A stretch of 64,000 nucleotides of DNA from NCBI GenBank assembly GCA_944990035.1, contig CALYLX010000008.1, forward strand, positions 248,001 through 312,000, in the 5' to 3' direction. The notes beneath the pieces were generated by a model. It made no database searches and was not told where the DNA came from. It was given only the letters and a program-made list of their open reading frames with translations. Each line of letters opens with the position of its first letter. The first letter of the stretch is position 1. Shown piece after piece: positions 1 through 11,400 of the stretch. The position numbers and the translations under genes are program-made. This DNA is from Clitopilus passeckerianus (lineage: Eukaryota; Basidiomycota; Agaricomycetes; Agaricales; Entolomataceae).

Positions 1-1568
1 GACTGACCTTCTCCGCTGTTCTTCCACTAAGGGGTATTGTTAGAGGAGGTATGACGAACATGAATGCATGCTTACTTTGCCCGTCATCCAATACATGCCT
101 TGCCTGTCAATGACGACGCTGTTGGAAGGACCAGCAGCGACGAAGGCACCCATGGTAGCATCGTTAGGTCCAGCGAACTAGCAATGAGGTTGAGTTGAGC
201 AACACGTTGCTACGGAGGTGTAACCGGACGCCGTACCTGAGGAACGACTTTGGGCTTGAGAGCATCCACTTGGTTTCCTAGACCAAGCCTGCAATAACCG
301 TTGTAGCCCCAAACATGGACGACACTGAAGAGCAGAGAGGCAGAGGTCACATTAGCGATAAGCGCATGAACCTATGGAGTGGACGCACCCATTTTCCTCA
401 AGTGCTAAGCTGTGATTTTGACCAGAAGCAATTTGGACGATTTTCTTGCCAGCGAGTTCCCTAACATAGACTATATGACAGAAGAGGATTCAGTATTGCG
501 GAGATTCCGATAGAAGATATTACATACTGGGCTGTGGCTCGATGTCGAAGGCGGTCTTGTTGCCAGTGGTGATGCGCTCGCCCGTGGTTCCATTGCCCAA
601 TTGACCATGCTCACCGCTACCAAAGCAGTAGACTGTTGCCACAGAAGATCGTCAGAATCGCCGCAGCAGTCATGTAGAGGATGCAAGCACCTTTTCCTGA
701 TTCAGTCAGAACGACAGAGAAGGTAATGCCAGCCGAAGCCTGTATCGCGTGTTCCGGTTCGCCATCGTATTTGATTCCCTTCACCAACTTGAAATCTGTC
801 ACCTCGTTGCAAACCGATTGACCACACTATCAGATGACAAAAACGAGCGTCAGAACCAGCCAGAAAGTGAAATGAAGGCGAAAACATCCTACCTGCCCAT
901 ACGAGTTGGCACCAGCCGACCAGACACTTCCCTCGCTGTCAACAAGGAGCGTGTGGTTTCGCCCACAAGCAGCATGCACAAACTTAGCATCCGCATCTCC
1001 GCCCAATTCAGCAGGAGTCAAACGGATTGGCGCGTTCTCAGAAACATATTCGTCGCCCGCAGGCCCAGGAGGGATACCCAGGCAGCCAAACCCGTTCCTC
1101 CCAAACAACCACGCTGCACCGTCGGTGGCGATAGCAACAAAGTGGCACCCAGAACAAGACGTATGGATTGAAAGGATTTCGACGTTGGAGAGCGAGCGTA
1201 GGATGTGTGGTTCGAGGAGGTCGGGGTTTCTGTGGACGAACAGAGAGAAACGTCGTGTGAGATGAACTGTCGCTCAACCGAATAATAGGGTTCTAGTAAA
1301 CTCACATTTGACCTTCAGCTTCGCTCTTTGCAGCCCCTCCACGCTCTTTCTTGCCCAATTTCGGCCTATATGGATGTAATAAGCGTTGAGCGCGTTGATG
1401 GTGGGCGGTGGGAACACGATGTTGAACTTACCAGTCGGTTCCACCACATATCAGGACTATTCGGTGCAAATAACGATTAATATTATCGCCTAATGAGTGC
1501 TATTGAATGTTGTTACCTCTTCCCCATCGTTGTTCAGGCTGGGATGCGTTCGCGTCGTTGGAACTCAT
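1..1568 (-). CDS. RCC2: RCC2-type RCC1-repeat protein, 3' part outside the window
   Basis: Exons (minus): 1517-1568, 1432-1456, 1306-1365, 893-1229, 691-826, 528-632, 389-470, 237-324, 76-177 and 1-26 (continues off the left edge). Start ATG at 1568; introns are 49-76 bases and all phases agree. The protein opens with an ICGGTDWPKLGKKERGG segment, followed by RCC1 blades such as CGRNHTLLVDSEGSVWSAG, SGQNHSLALEENG and VWGYNGYCRLGLGNQ. The order of the GGTDW start, LEPHILRSL and CGRNHT segments matches RCC2 (TD-60) rather than the Ran exchange factor RCC1. RCC2 family proteins form a seven-bladed propeller and act in mitosis, chromosome passenger function and small-GTPase signalling; a role here is inferred from the family only. 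The last blades are missing because the window ends. Identity is confident, function moderately so. Confidence 0.85.
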
Positions 1569-1761
1569 GGTGTTGGTAGAATAGCTGACCGTTGACAGTT
1601 CGGAATCAAATTCGAACAATGGACCCCGCTTACTACAGGCACTGCCTGTCAACAAAACCATCACAGCAAGAAAGCATACCAGTTCAATTAGTTTCCTCCA
1701 GTAAAATAGTCTAGATAATATTACTACAATAAAGATCTTCTCAAACCACCTCTCCTCCAAG

Positions 1762-4700
1762 TCAATCTCGCTCGCCAATCAGTACTAGGGAGAAACCCAG
1801 AATCAGCGTCAAGGAATCCGGAGTAAATGAACTGAAGGGACATACAGATTCCAGTACCAGCCCGTTTGATGGAATACTAATAGAATTGCAAGAATCAGTA
1901 CAACTGCCAGCCTCGAAAAGTCAGGATCTTCACATACGTCAAACTTATCACCAGAAAGAATCAATACATCCCCATGGACCATAGTAACGACAATTGACCT
2001 CTTCTCCGGCTTTTCTTTGCCTTTCTTAGGAACCGCGGTGGAAGGTTCCTCAGTCTGTGTCGGTGCCGGAAGCGGCACGTCACCAGATTCACCGACAAGG
2101 GCCATCTGCATGTCTTCTGTATCTTGCATGGTAGCATCCACGATCATGTTATCAGCCGACTCTGGAAGTGTTGCCGCCGCGGGTGCTGATGACGGAGAAA
2201 CATCCTCGATCATATTGTTATCACCGTTCTCCACCTCAAGAGGTAGCACCCCTGTAGATTTTGATTCAATTTCGGCGGCGGGCTTGAGCTCCCGACTCGA
2301 GGCTTTGGTACCTGGAGGATCAGGTAGACCGGATTTCGGCGTGAGTGTGAGGATGACCTCGGATCCCAAGAACATGACGACAATCGAATCCTTGACACAC
2401 GAAAGCGGAGAGGTCGCCTGAGAAAATGTGTTAGAATGCGGAAATAGGCTCTGCAAGATCTGAGAGAACGTACTCGCTTAGAACCCGAGGTTACCCAGGC
2501 AGATAACGATAGTCGATGTATATTGGGAGCTTCGAGTTCCCCATACGTATTCCCATTGTACTGCATCACCTCTCTTGCAAGGTCCAGACAGGAAGGCGCC
2601 TTCCCCCAGTCATCTTTGCTCAGACGATACTCGAAATAGGGAACTGCGGTATAACAACATCAGTTTAAGCTCCTACAAGGCCGAATGAACACACCATTAA
2701 CTCCCTTGGGTTTGGCCAGCGGAACGTCCGTTTGAATATCTTGAAACAACTTCGTGGCTTCCTGCTGGAGCGCTGGCGTGTTCCCCGTGAAGACATGCTT
2801 GACAGCAACACCGGCATCGGCTTTGGAGATGTACGAGAATGTTTGCATTCCGTCTTCCCACTGATCAACGAAGGCCTCGACGGCGGAAGCGGGGTAGACA
2901 TTGTAGGGGTGTGACAGTTGAGCCTTCTGTACCGGGTCGCGAATCTGACTGAGCGTAACAGCATAACCTCGTTGAGAATTGTCAACGCGTTTCTATGGGA
3001 AATCAGAAACGAAAAATGAGTATAGGTCGAACCACAGAAATAGAATTGACCAACCTTGCAGGTTCTGCTATCACATTTCCTAAACCTCATCATTTCCTGG
3101 AAATTCAGTTTCCCGCAGAGGTCGCAATACCAGCCCGCTGGGAGACTTTCGTCCTTCACACTGAATCCTTCGCCAACCCCGCGCTTGGCTGTGGCATACT
3201 CGGGGAGCATGCTCCAAGGTCGTCCGAGACTCGGATCGTTGCGTATGGCATAGTTGGGGTGCATTGACCGGGCAACAGAATGTCGGTTATGAGCAAGAGG
3301 TTTGAGAGGCTTGTCAAGAAGTCTTCCTTTGCCTTTAGTCGGATAAGCCCACCAAGGTGAAGCACTTCCAGAGAGGTCTGACTTCCGAAGCTCCTGTTCG
3401 CTGGGGATCCATTCGCAGGAGAAGGTCCACTGCAACCGACCAGCAGCATACCCATCCGGTGGTTCTTTCTTCGGGCGGTAAGGTAGGACCTCCTCCTACA
3501 AAAACGACACGTTTGCTCAGATCCTAGCTTCAAATCGAAAAAGACAAACTCCTACCTCAACACCAGTGATTTTGAAGAATCCCAGATACGGCAGCCCGCA
3601 TCCCTTCTCGGCCCTCACCCTGAGGACGTCTTTGATAATCTCCCGCGATGCGACGAGGATGACCGGGGATGATGAAATATAGGACTGAAGGATGGCAACC
3701 AATTCGAGCGGCAGGTGCGCTGGGATCTTGTATGTCACGGACACTGGATTTTCTGAAGAGCCAGCAACCTCCTGTGGGACCCCACTAGGAGCTATTCCAG
3801 CTTGGGATACTGAATTTTCATCCATTGAAAACAGTGTCGGGTCATTGAGGATATTCGTTAGCGCGGTTGGGACCGAGCCTCCAGTATTTGGTCCCAGCGA
3901 GGCAGAGAATTCTGCACCATTGAACGGAGTGGTGTGAAGTGCTCCTAGTGCTGCAGCAGGGTCCAGGGGCGCCGAAGCCATTGAAGAGCTGTTTGCTGAT
4001 ATTGCCGTTGGATTCTCCAGCCTTTGGTGCTCTGGCGGAATCAGAGACTCAGGTTCATCTGGATACGCAAGAGCGAAAGGCAGCTCGTCGTCTGCCCCGT
4101 CGTCATCCATGTCCTCGTCAGGGTTAGCCATGGGAGCTGGTGGCGGGCCCAGCAATTGTAGATCAACAAGTGCTGATTCGGCGTTTGGAGCTGGTGGAAT
4201 TGTAACAGAGGCTCCCTGGTCGCCAACTCGTGCAAAGGGTAGTTCAGAAGTCATTGCCATCAAGCATGGAATAGGCAACTTCGAGGACGTAGGCGCAAGT
4301 GATTGCGAAGGCAGGGGGTCTGCAACGGCAATTGGCTTGGAATTTGGGACTTGAACAGCGTGCAAAAGTGCCGAAGGACAGCTGAAGTCCCGGATCCTAC
4401 AAAAATCGTCAGCACCATTTTCACCCAGAAAGGAACATCCCAAACATACATGGTCAGGTTTAAACGGAATTTCCCCTCCTCATAGCGATCATCCATGGTG
4501 AGAACACCAGCAGCCGAATTCTCTTCCAACACCACAACTGGGTATCGAACATTCAGCGACGCGACTTCATTAAGAGGTTTTGCAAGCGCAGGGATAGCCG
4601 CTGCTAATTCTTGTTTGTCCTGGAGTCGGCCAATCATCAGCTTGAATTCAAGATATACAATTGACGAATATACCGAAGTCCAGGCAAATGGCTGTCTCTT

Positions 4701-7605
4701 TTCCAGATCTAACGGCCGACTGGCATTATCTCCAAAGGTAAAGACAGAAGGGTAGACCTCCACAGGAGGAACAGTCCATCTGATATCCGAATGTCCAGAA
4801 GACGCGTAAGCCTGGTCTCCAGTAACTATCAGCTTCTGGTGCGCGAGGGCGTAGCGCTTGGACTCACTTTTTTTCGCCCCGGCTTTTGGTCCAGGTTTCT
4901 GCGTCCCGAAATTGATGGCTTTGGCCAACTCCTCGTCAATTACAGGTGTTCCAGAACCTTCAATCTTCACAATTGGTTGTTCAAACTTCGTGACATAGGG
5001 AGCCTTCGTCTTCTTAGGGCGAGCCTTTGATGTTGATGCCGTAGAGCAATCTTTGTCTTGAGACGCCTTCGGCGGTCGACCTCGTTTCTTGGGGATGGGT
5101 GCGCTGGCGGAAGGTTCCGCTGGAACGGGAACAACGTTTGCTGGAGCCTGTGGGACTTGTTCTTGTGTAGCACCAGATGTCTGCTGCAGGATACCCCGCT
5201 TGTCGTCGATAGCTGGCGTCAATATCAACCTTCCGGCCTGATCGACTTCCGGGCGAGGTAAAACCGTTGCTGGTGCCGTTACTGCTTCCGTTGGAAGAAC
5301 CTCCGTCGCCTTTGTGCGTCTCTTCTTCGCGGCTTTCTCCTTCCCGCCCTCATCAACATCAACTCCCAGGGCAGCCTCACTCTTCCGTTTTCGGATGGAA
5401 GAGACCGATTTCTCCTTGTCCTTGGATTTCTTCCCAGCTGTAGCCTGATCGGACATTGACGGCTGCGCCTGGGTCGCCGGTTCCTGCTGCACGTTGTTGG
5501 GAAGAGTGCAGATGGACGAAGCAGATTTCTCCTTGCCCTTCGATTTCTTCTTCTCAACTGTCGTCCCAGTGGATATAGACGGCATCACCTGCAATTCTGG
5601 TATCTGCTGCGTCACGTTGGGGGGAGTAGGGAGTCGTACATCCTCATTGCGGGAAAGTAAAGGCGCAGGCGTCTCGACCACCTCGCGTTTCACAGCCAAG
5701 GATGGAATGGCAACAGGCTTCTTGGATGGTCTTCCACTGGTAACTCCATTTTCTGTTTTCCTCTTCTTCGCTGCCCCAGCTGTTTTCGAGACCTTCGCCA
5801 CCATGATTGAAGGCAAATCGTCGGCATCTGCGTCATCATCGTAATTGCCAAACGTATGCAACACTGGTTGGGCGTCTCCACCAATATGGATTGGTTTTGC
5901 AGCTTTCTTGGCCTGTTTCGTGGTCGTTGTAGGTGGAGGAGCTGAGACAGAATCCGGGATTCTGCTTGTCGAAGCCTCAACACCATCCACCTCGTCAATA
6001 GCTCGCTTCTTCCCTCGTTTTAATTTAGGAAGGGCAGGAGCAGTAGCCACAGGCAAGCTGCGCTTCAGCGGACCCTCTTCGCTCTTCTGAGGCTCCCCAA
6101 AATCTCGCGCCTTCTTCTTTTCATTCCCAGCCTCCAAGGTCGGCGTCTGCGTAACTTTGACTTTGACTTTCGCCACCGCAGTTGGAGCCTTGACCTTAGT
6201 AGTAGCCGAATAGGCCTTGCTGATTCGCGAGGAGAGCGGCGGCTCGTCTTCAGAGTCAGAATCAGATAAGGGCAGGGTAGCCACGCCACGTTTTAGAGGA
6301 AGTTTCTTCTTTGGCCTAGGCTTAGAGAGGGATGGTTCTTTGGAAGGTGCGGGCGCCGAAAGGGTTGGGCCCTTGGCCTTCATTGTGTCTGGACGCCTCT
6401 TGCCGGTCGCCGTAGAGAGTGGGTGCTCATCTTCGGAGGCAATCTCGGGTTTGACAGCGACAGGAGTATCAAGCTTGGGAGGGCATTTTGGCTTCGTCTT
6501 GGATGTAAAAGCGGATGATGCTTTGGGAGGTGCGGATGCAGAAGTTCCCTCAGCTATCATGCTTCGAAAAGCCAGGGAGGGATTGTTCTTCTCCTTGTGG
6601 GGTTTAGGCTTGGACGTTGTGGATTTGGATACTGAAGATAGTGAACCAGATCCCTTTAGCGGTGACCTTAAATCTGACGGGTTTGCTGTCGAACGCGTGC
6701 GGTTTCTGGAATCGCCCATCTGTCTTCTGGAAGGGTCAGCTGGATCGGTGGAAGCGTGGTTGGTCGTTGGAGCCAGTTGAAGGGCAGCCTCTCGAGTTCT
6801 GGGCTTCCCGCCAGCTGCAGCCGAGGTAGTAGCAGTGGACAGCGAGCTCGAATCAATGGGTGCTGACTTCCGCGAAAAAGCAGAAGGGATTGCTGTCGTT
6901 GAATTCCTTCTGTGTTTCGTCTTATCAGCTACTTTCCCAGGAGCAGCGTGGGGGACGACTGACTTGGCTTCCGCTGAACGTTCTTTGGAGCCAAAAGACG
7001 TAGCAGGATTGCCTTGATTCTTCATCTCTGATTTGGAAACCGTTGAACGGGACAAGAAATCTGGGGCAGGAATGGAAGGCTGCGTCGCGTTCTCTGCATT
7101 GTGAAACGCGGCGGGTAAAGGTGTCAATGGTGATAAACCGAACACATTTTTATCAAGGCGCCCGTAGTTCACATAGTTTTGCGAAGCATTCAATTTGGTT
7201 GGAGTTTGAGCAGCAGGAGGCTGATCCTTAGAGGCGACCGTGGGTGAGGAAAGCGGTGAGCAGTTGGCTTGATCGGGCTTCTGCTCAACCTTATTCTTCT
7301 TGAAACGCAGATGTTGGGGAACTCGGGGAGATGCCGTACAGAGTCCAGTAGGATTCGAAGGAGAAGCCAATGAAACCGTGCTGGGTAGTGATGGCTCAGG
7401 CTTCGTTGAAGGGGTTGAATTAGACTTTCTGATATCAACCTGCGCTTCTGCGAAAGCATGAATATAATATACTAGGAGGAAGCATGAGAACTAACATACT
7501 CTGCATCGGTATTTTCGCGGTCCTCAGTGGCCTCTCCGTTGTCCCTCTAGAGACGCGCCGAGCATGGCTCTTGCCATATTTGCTGTCACTATGACTGGAT
7601 GGCAT
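1762..7605 (-). CDS. Large AT-hook protein with C4 zinc-knuckle-like motif and AlkB-like C-terminus
   Basis: Nine exons: 7500-7605, 4450-7447, 3556-4396, 3055-3495, 2695-2992, 2474-2643, 1938-2417, 1846-1876, 1762-1784; 1,795 aa. Residues about 36-1000 are basic, low-complexity and rich in S, P, K and T, with an AT-hook (KKRGRPPK, about residue 817). Exon 4 ends with CDLC-x13-C-x4-C after GWY, a possible zinc knuckle (about 1435-1462). The final 300 residues contain VTMVHGDVLILSG and, after splicing, YSIKRAGTGILLIG. The first resembles the conserved HGD strand of AlkB-type 2-oxoglutarate/Fe(II) oxygenases. No H-x-D iron pair is visible where one is expected (SAWVTSGSKR), so the domain may be inactive or only distantly related. 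A nuclear, DNA-linked role is inference. The gene model is well supported by nine in-phase exons; the family assignment is tentative. Confidence 0.62.
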
Positions 7606-8462
7606 CGCGCAAACGACGACGACCAATCACAAGGCTTGGTCGTCGTGGTTGCCACTTATTTCTTCCTTTGCTTAAACGTCTTGCTGGATGTTGTCGACAA
7701 AGTTCAGTGACGAGGATCATGATTTCCCCTGGAGCTAAATGAGCGATGGGAAGAAAGGTCGGCGTTTACACCTATTTGACATTTCAGGGTTGTCAATCGT
7801 CATTTCGGCACTCTTGTTATTACGAACGACGGCGAACTCGAATTGCAGCGCATTGTAGCCATTTGAAGATTGCAATGGGTCGTGGTCTTGGTTGTGGTAA
7901 AGAAAGCCTTGCACTTTCAATATTTACAACCATTTCCTCTTTGTTATTTTTGCATTTTCTCGCCAAACAAGATTGAACCATCTTTTCGGGTGACGGACCG
8001 GAGTCCCGGTCGCACTGGTCCGCTCCTCTTTTAATTACGTTCATGGCGAATGGCACAGACTTTTCGCGTTGGGCTCGTTATGCTGGCTATTGCTCTGCAA
8101 TATAGTACAATATTTGGACCTGAACCCGGAGATTAACGCTCGGAATCCGACGTCCGTGGTCTGGCACAAGGTCCATCCGCGTCAAGATTTGCCTCGGCTA
8201 GGATCCTGCGATTCTTGGAACTCAAGCCTCGATCTTTTCTTAACTTGGACGACCAAAACGCTGCTGGTATGACTCAAGGCTGCTGAAGGGTACTTTACTG
8301 GAGTGAGACGCTTATCGAGCAGCCTAGTCGGCTGTCATCCACCCAAGACAAAAATAGATCTATATTTCCTCGAGCTCCCAGTCAGCCTCCAGTCTGAAAG
8401 TCTATATAAGACGGCCCTCATGGTCACTATATCCTTCGCCCTTCTTGATTTCGTACATCGAC
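7606..8462. other. Divergent intergenic region
   Basis: This region of about 860 bases separates two divergently transcribed genes and must hold both promoters. Short open frames on either strand lack family features. Apart from the TATA element listed separately, I see no gene or repeat. Confidence 0.6.
8403..8409 (+). promoter_or_regulatory. TATA box of the repeat-rich membrane protein gene
   Basis: TATATAA lies 54-60 bases upstream of the ATG at 8463, in the direction of that gene. The spacing fits a short 5' leader. Confidence 0.5.
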
Positions 8463-11400
8463 ATGTCTTCCTCCGTCAGCCTCACCAACACTTCTTTCAA
8501 GGGCTATAGCCCCTCCTTATTAGTTGCGTTAGGATCATTAGCAGTAAAGGCGTCTCTATCGTTTATACCCCATCGTAGTATAGTAAAGGGCGATTCACCT
8601 ACTCCTCCTCCTCCGCACATCCTTACCTATATCAATCCATATCGCCCTTCCTATACCATTCATACGAGTTCACCCACGCCTGCTCTTTCCACCGTTGATG
8701 ATGTACATACTCGAAGGGTCGCTCTTTCTCTTTTCATTGTGTTCTTGACCACGCAATTTGCGGCTGCGCTCATCGTCCTATCAAGTGGTATGTTGTATTC
8801 TACCTCGCCATTAGAACTCCTTGGCGCTGACACTTCATTTTTGACAGGGTCTGTGGCTACTGGCGAAGCGGCAAAAGGAGGAGAAGCACCAAGTGGTCGC
8901 CGAGGCTCAAGACGCAACTCGCGCAGCCCACGCCGAGGAGGAAATCAGCCAAGCCGAACACCCTTGCGCCCAAGGCGGAATCCGAACGACGATGAAGAGC
9001 CACAGCGATCGCCTGGAAACGGCAGACAAGACCCTTCAGACCCTGGAGCCGACACGGACAGTTCGAAAGGCAATGGACACTACACCACCTCAGGACACCC
9101 CGAAGACCCACCCGATCCAGATCCAAGTTCTTCTGGTGTCAACGTTCCAGCAGTTCCCCCTCGTAGCTTCTGGAAATGGATCGCAATATTCATCGTCACA
9201 ATCATCATTCTGCACTTCTGGCCCGACATGGAGGAATGCATCACGCAGGATGCAGTAACGGCGGTTTCTGAACTCTGGGATGGCGTTGAAAGTTGGTGGA
9301 AGAAGGGGGAGAATGGTATTAGGCGGGGTTGGCAATTCGTAAAGCGGTGCTTCGTGGATGGATGGAGAACGTTCTTAGGTGTCCCGTCGCCTGGTCCATC
9401 CGTCAGCCGCATCGTGAAGACCCAGATGCCTTCGACCACGCCCTCCTCGCCCAGTGCATTGCAGACTGTTCGCTCTCGTATCGAGTCACGCACGCTAGGA
9501 CTTCCTCCGACCCCCTCAAGACTACCGTCGTTCGCAAAGGAGACATGCCAAGCTTTGGGAATTGTCAATGGTGGTTCAAGCCCTTCCCCAGTCTCCACGC
9601 CTGTAGTCCAAGGCGTGATTCCAACAGCCCACGTTGAAGGACATTTGCGTTACGCTCTGAAGGTGCCAGTAGGAGTCGTGATCGTAATTGTCAGCATCGG
9701 CCTCGCATTGGTCGTCACTGCGAAGAATATTACGAAGGATTCAGAGGATTCTTCCGAGGTGGTCAAAGGAGAGCCCGAGTTCGTCAATCCATTTGTTGAA
9801 GAGAAAGAAGTTCATGTGGCAGAAGAAATCGTCGCAAAGGTTCTGCTGGGGAAAGAGGATATCATCCAAACTCAGATCGAAGAAGAGGTTGTAGAGGTGA
9901 TCAAGGATGAGGTGAAGTTGGAAGAGGATGTGGTGGAACGCGAGGAAGTCGCTCAAGACCTTTCGTGGGTGGAGGGAACAACCAGCGAGCTCACATTGGT
10001 TGCGTCCGACGAAGCCGATGCAAAGGTCACTGCCTTGTTTGAACCGTCTAAAGGAAGGGACAAAGCCAAATTATGGGGTATCATCCGCAACTATCATGAA
10101 CAGGATCAAGTGATAGTTCGACCTGTTCTCAGTGGCTCAACCTCGGTACCCAAACGTCGCTCGCCATTTGATTTCGGGAGGTGGAGGAAGAACTTGGGGC
10201 TGATAAAGGAGAAGCGGAAGGTTCAAGATCACGATGGAAAGAGCTTGAGGAAGGTGATTGGAATGGGTAAACAAGAAGTCGACGAAGTGTTCCAAGTTCA
10301 AGACCGTACCCCGGAAGGATCACAGGCATCAGGATCCAGCACTGGAGGATGGAAACTGAAGCGGCCTCAAGCCCCAACGCCTGGTCATATCATTCGCAAG
10401 TCGTACAGTTCACTGAAATATGTGGACTATAATAGGTTGGTAATATTCCTGCACAAATCGTGACATCGTATGCTAACGACTTTACAGCGAGGAGGAAACA
10501 TCAGTTGACTGGACATGGGGTCAATTGATGAAGGCCATCGGAGACGATGGGCAGGGCGAGGCCAAGAAGGGGCAAAAAGCTATGGGAGTAGAAGAGATGA
10601 AAGGGAGGGCGAAGAAGGAAGGGATCAACAAGCAAGGAGCGGCCCTTTCAACCAAGCAAGTCGGATTCTGTCGACCCGATCCGCCAACCACGCCTCCGAG
10701 CTCCATGAACAGCAAGAAACGCCCTTCCTTTTCTCCCATTGCAAACAGCTCTCCAAATCGCACTGGTCGGGACTCCCTCGCCAAGTTCTTCAAGTTCGAC
10801 TTCGCGAAGAAATGCAGATTCAGCAAGAAGTCCGCAGCGATTGACCGTAACGATCAGGCCACGAACAAAGAGCCGGCGGTATTGGAGGAGGCATGGAAAT
10901 CTAGCATCGGTGGAGCGAGGGCGGTCAAGGCCAAGCTCGTGGCTGGGGGTAGGCGATGGAAAGGCAAGGGTAGGGCTCGCTTGGTTGATGAGGTCAATAT
11001 TGATGCCCTGCTGATGGAAGAGATAGACGCTGGAGTTCAAGTATTCAAGGAAAGGGGGAGTGACATGACGAGGGATATTGGGTCGTGTGGTGATGTAGGG
11101 TATGTTGTCGTGGAAAAGGTTCAGGGAGGTCTTGCTGTCGACGAAGTCAAGGGAAGCATCATCGCACGGGAAGTCGCACAAGAAACCGCCAAGGACGAAA
11201 TTCCAGGTCCGGTTGCTGCCCCCTCCGTTCCCGCGCTGGGAGGAAAGAGCCGTGACGATCTTTGGCTGGAGGCTGTACGAAAACATCCGCCTCTCGAGAT
11301 TTCCCTCAACCAACCACTGCAACTCCCTCCTCTAACCGTTGAGCCCTATCGATCTCCCTCTCCGCTCACAAGGATTGATGTGTACCAGTCCTTCGAGATT

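Noticed and set aside
1500..1778. Minus-strand 92-aa open frame with a hydrophobic stretch
   Set aside because: It overlaps the 5' exon of the RCC2-type gene in a shared frame and crosses the 3' end of the neighbouring gene; no independent evidence.
4495..6829. Several plus-strand open frames of 80-187 aa
   Set aside because: They are antisense shadows of the long coding exon 4450-7447, with composition explained by its S/P/K-rich codons.
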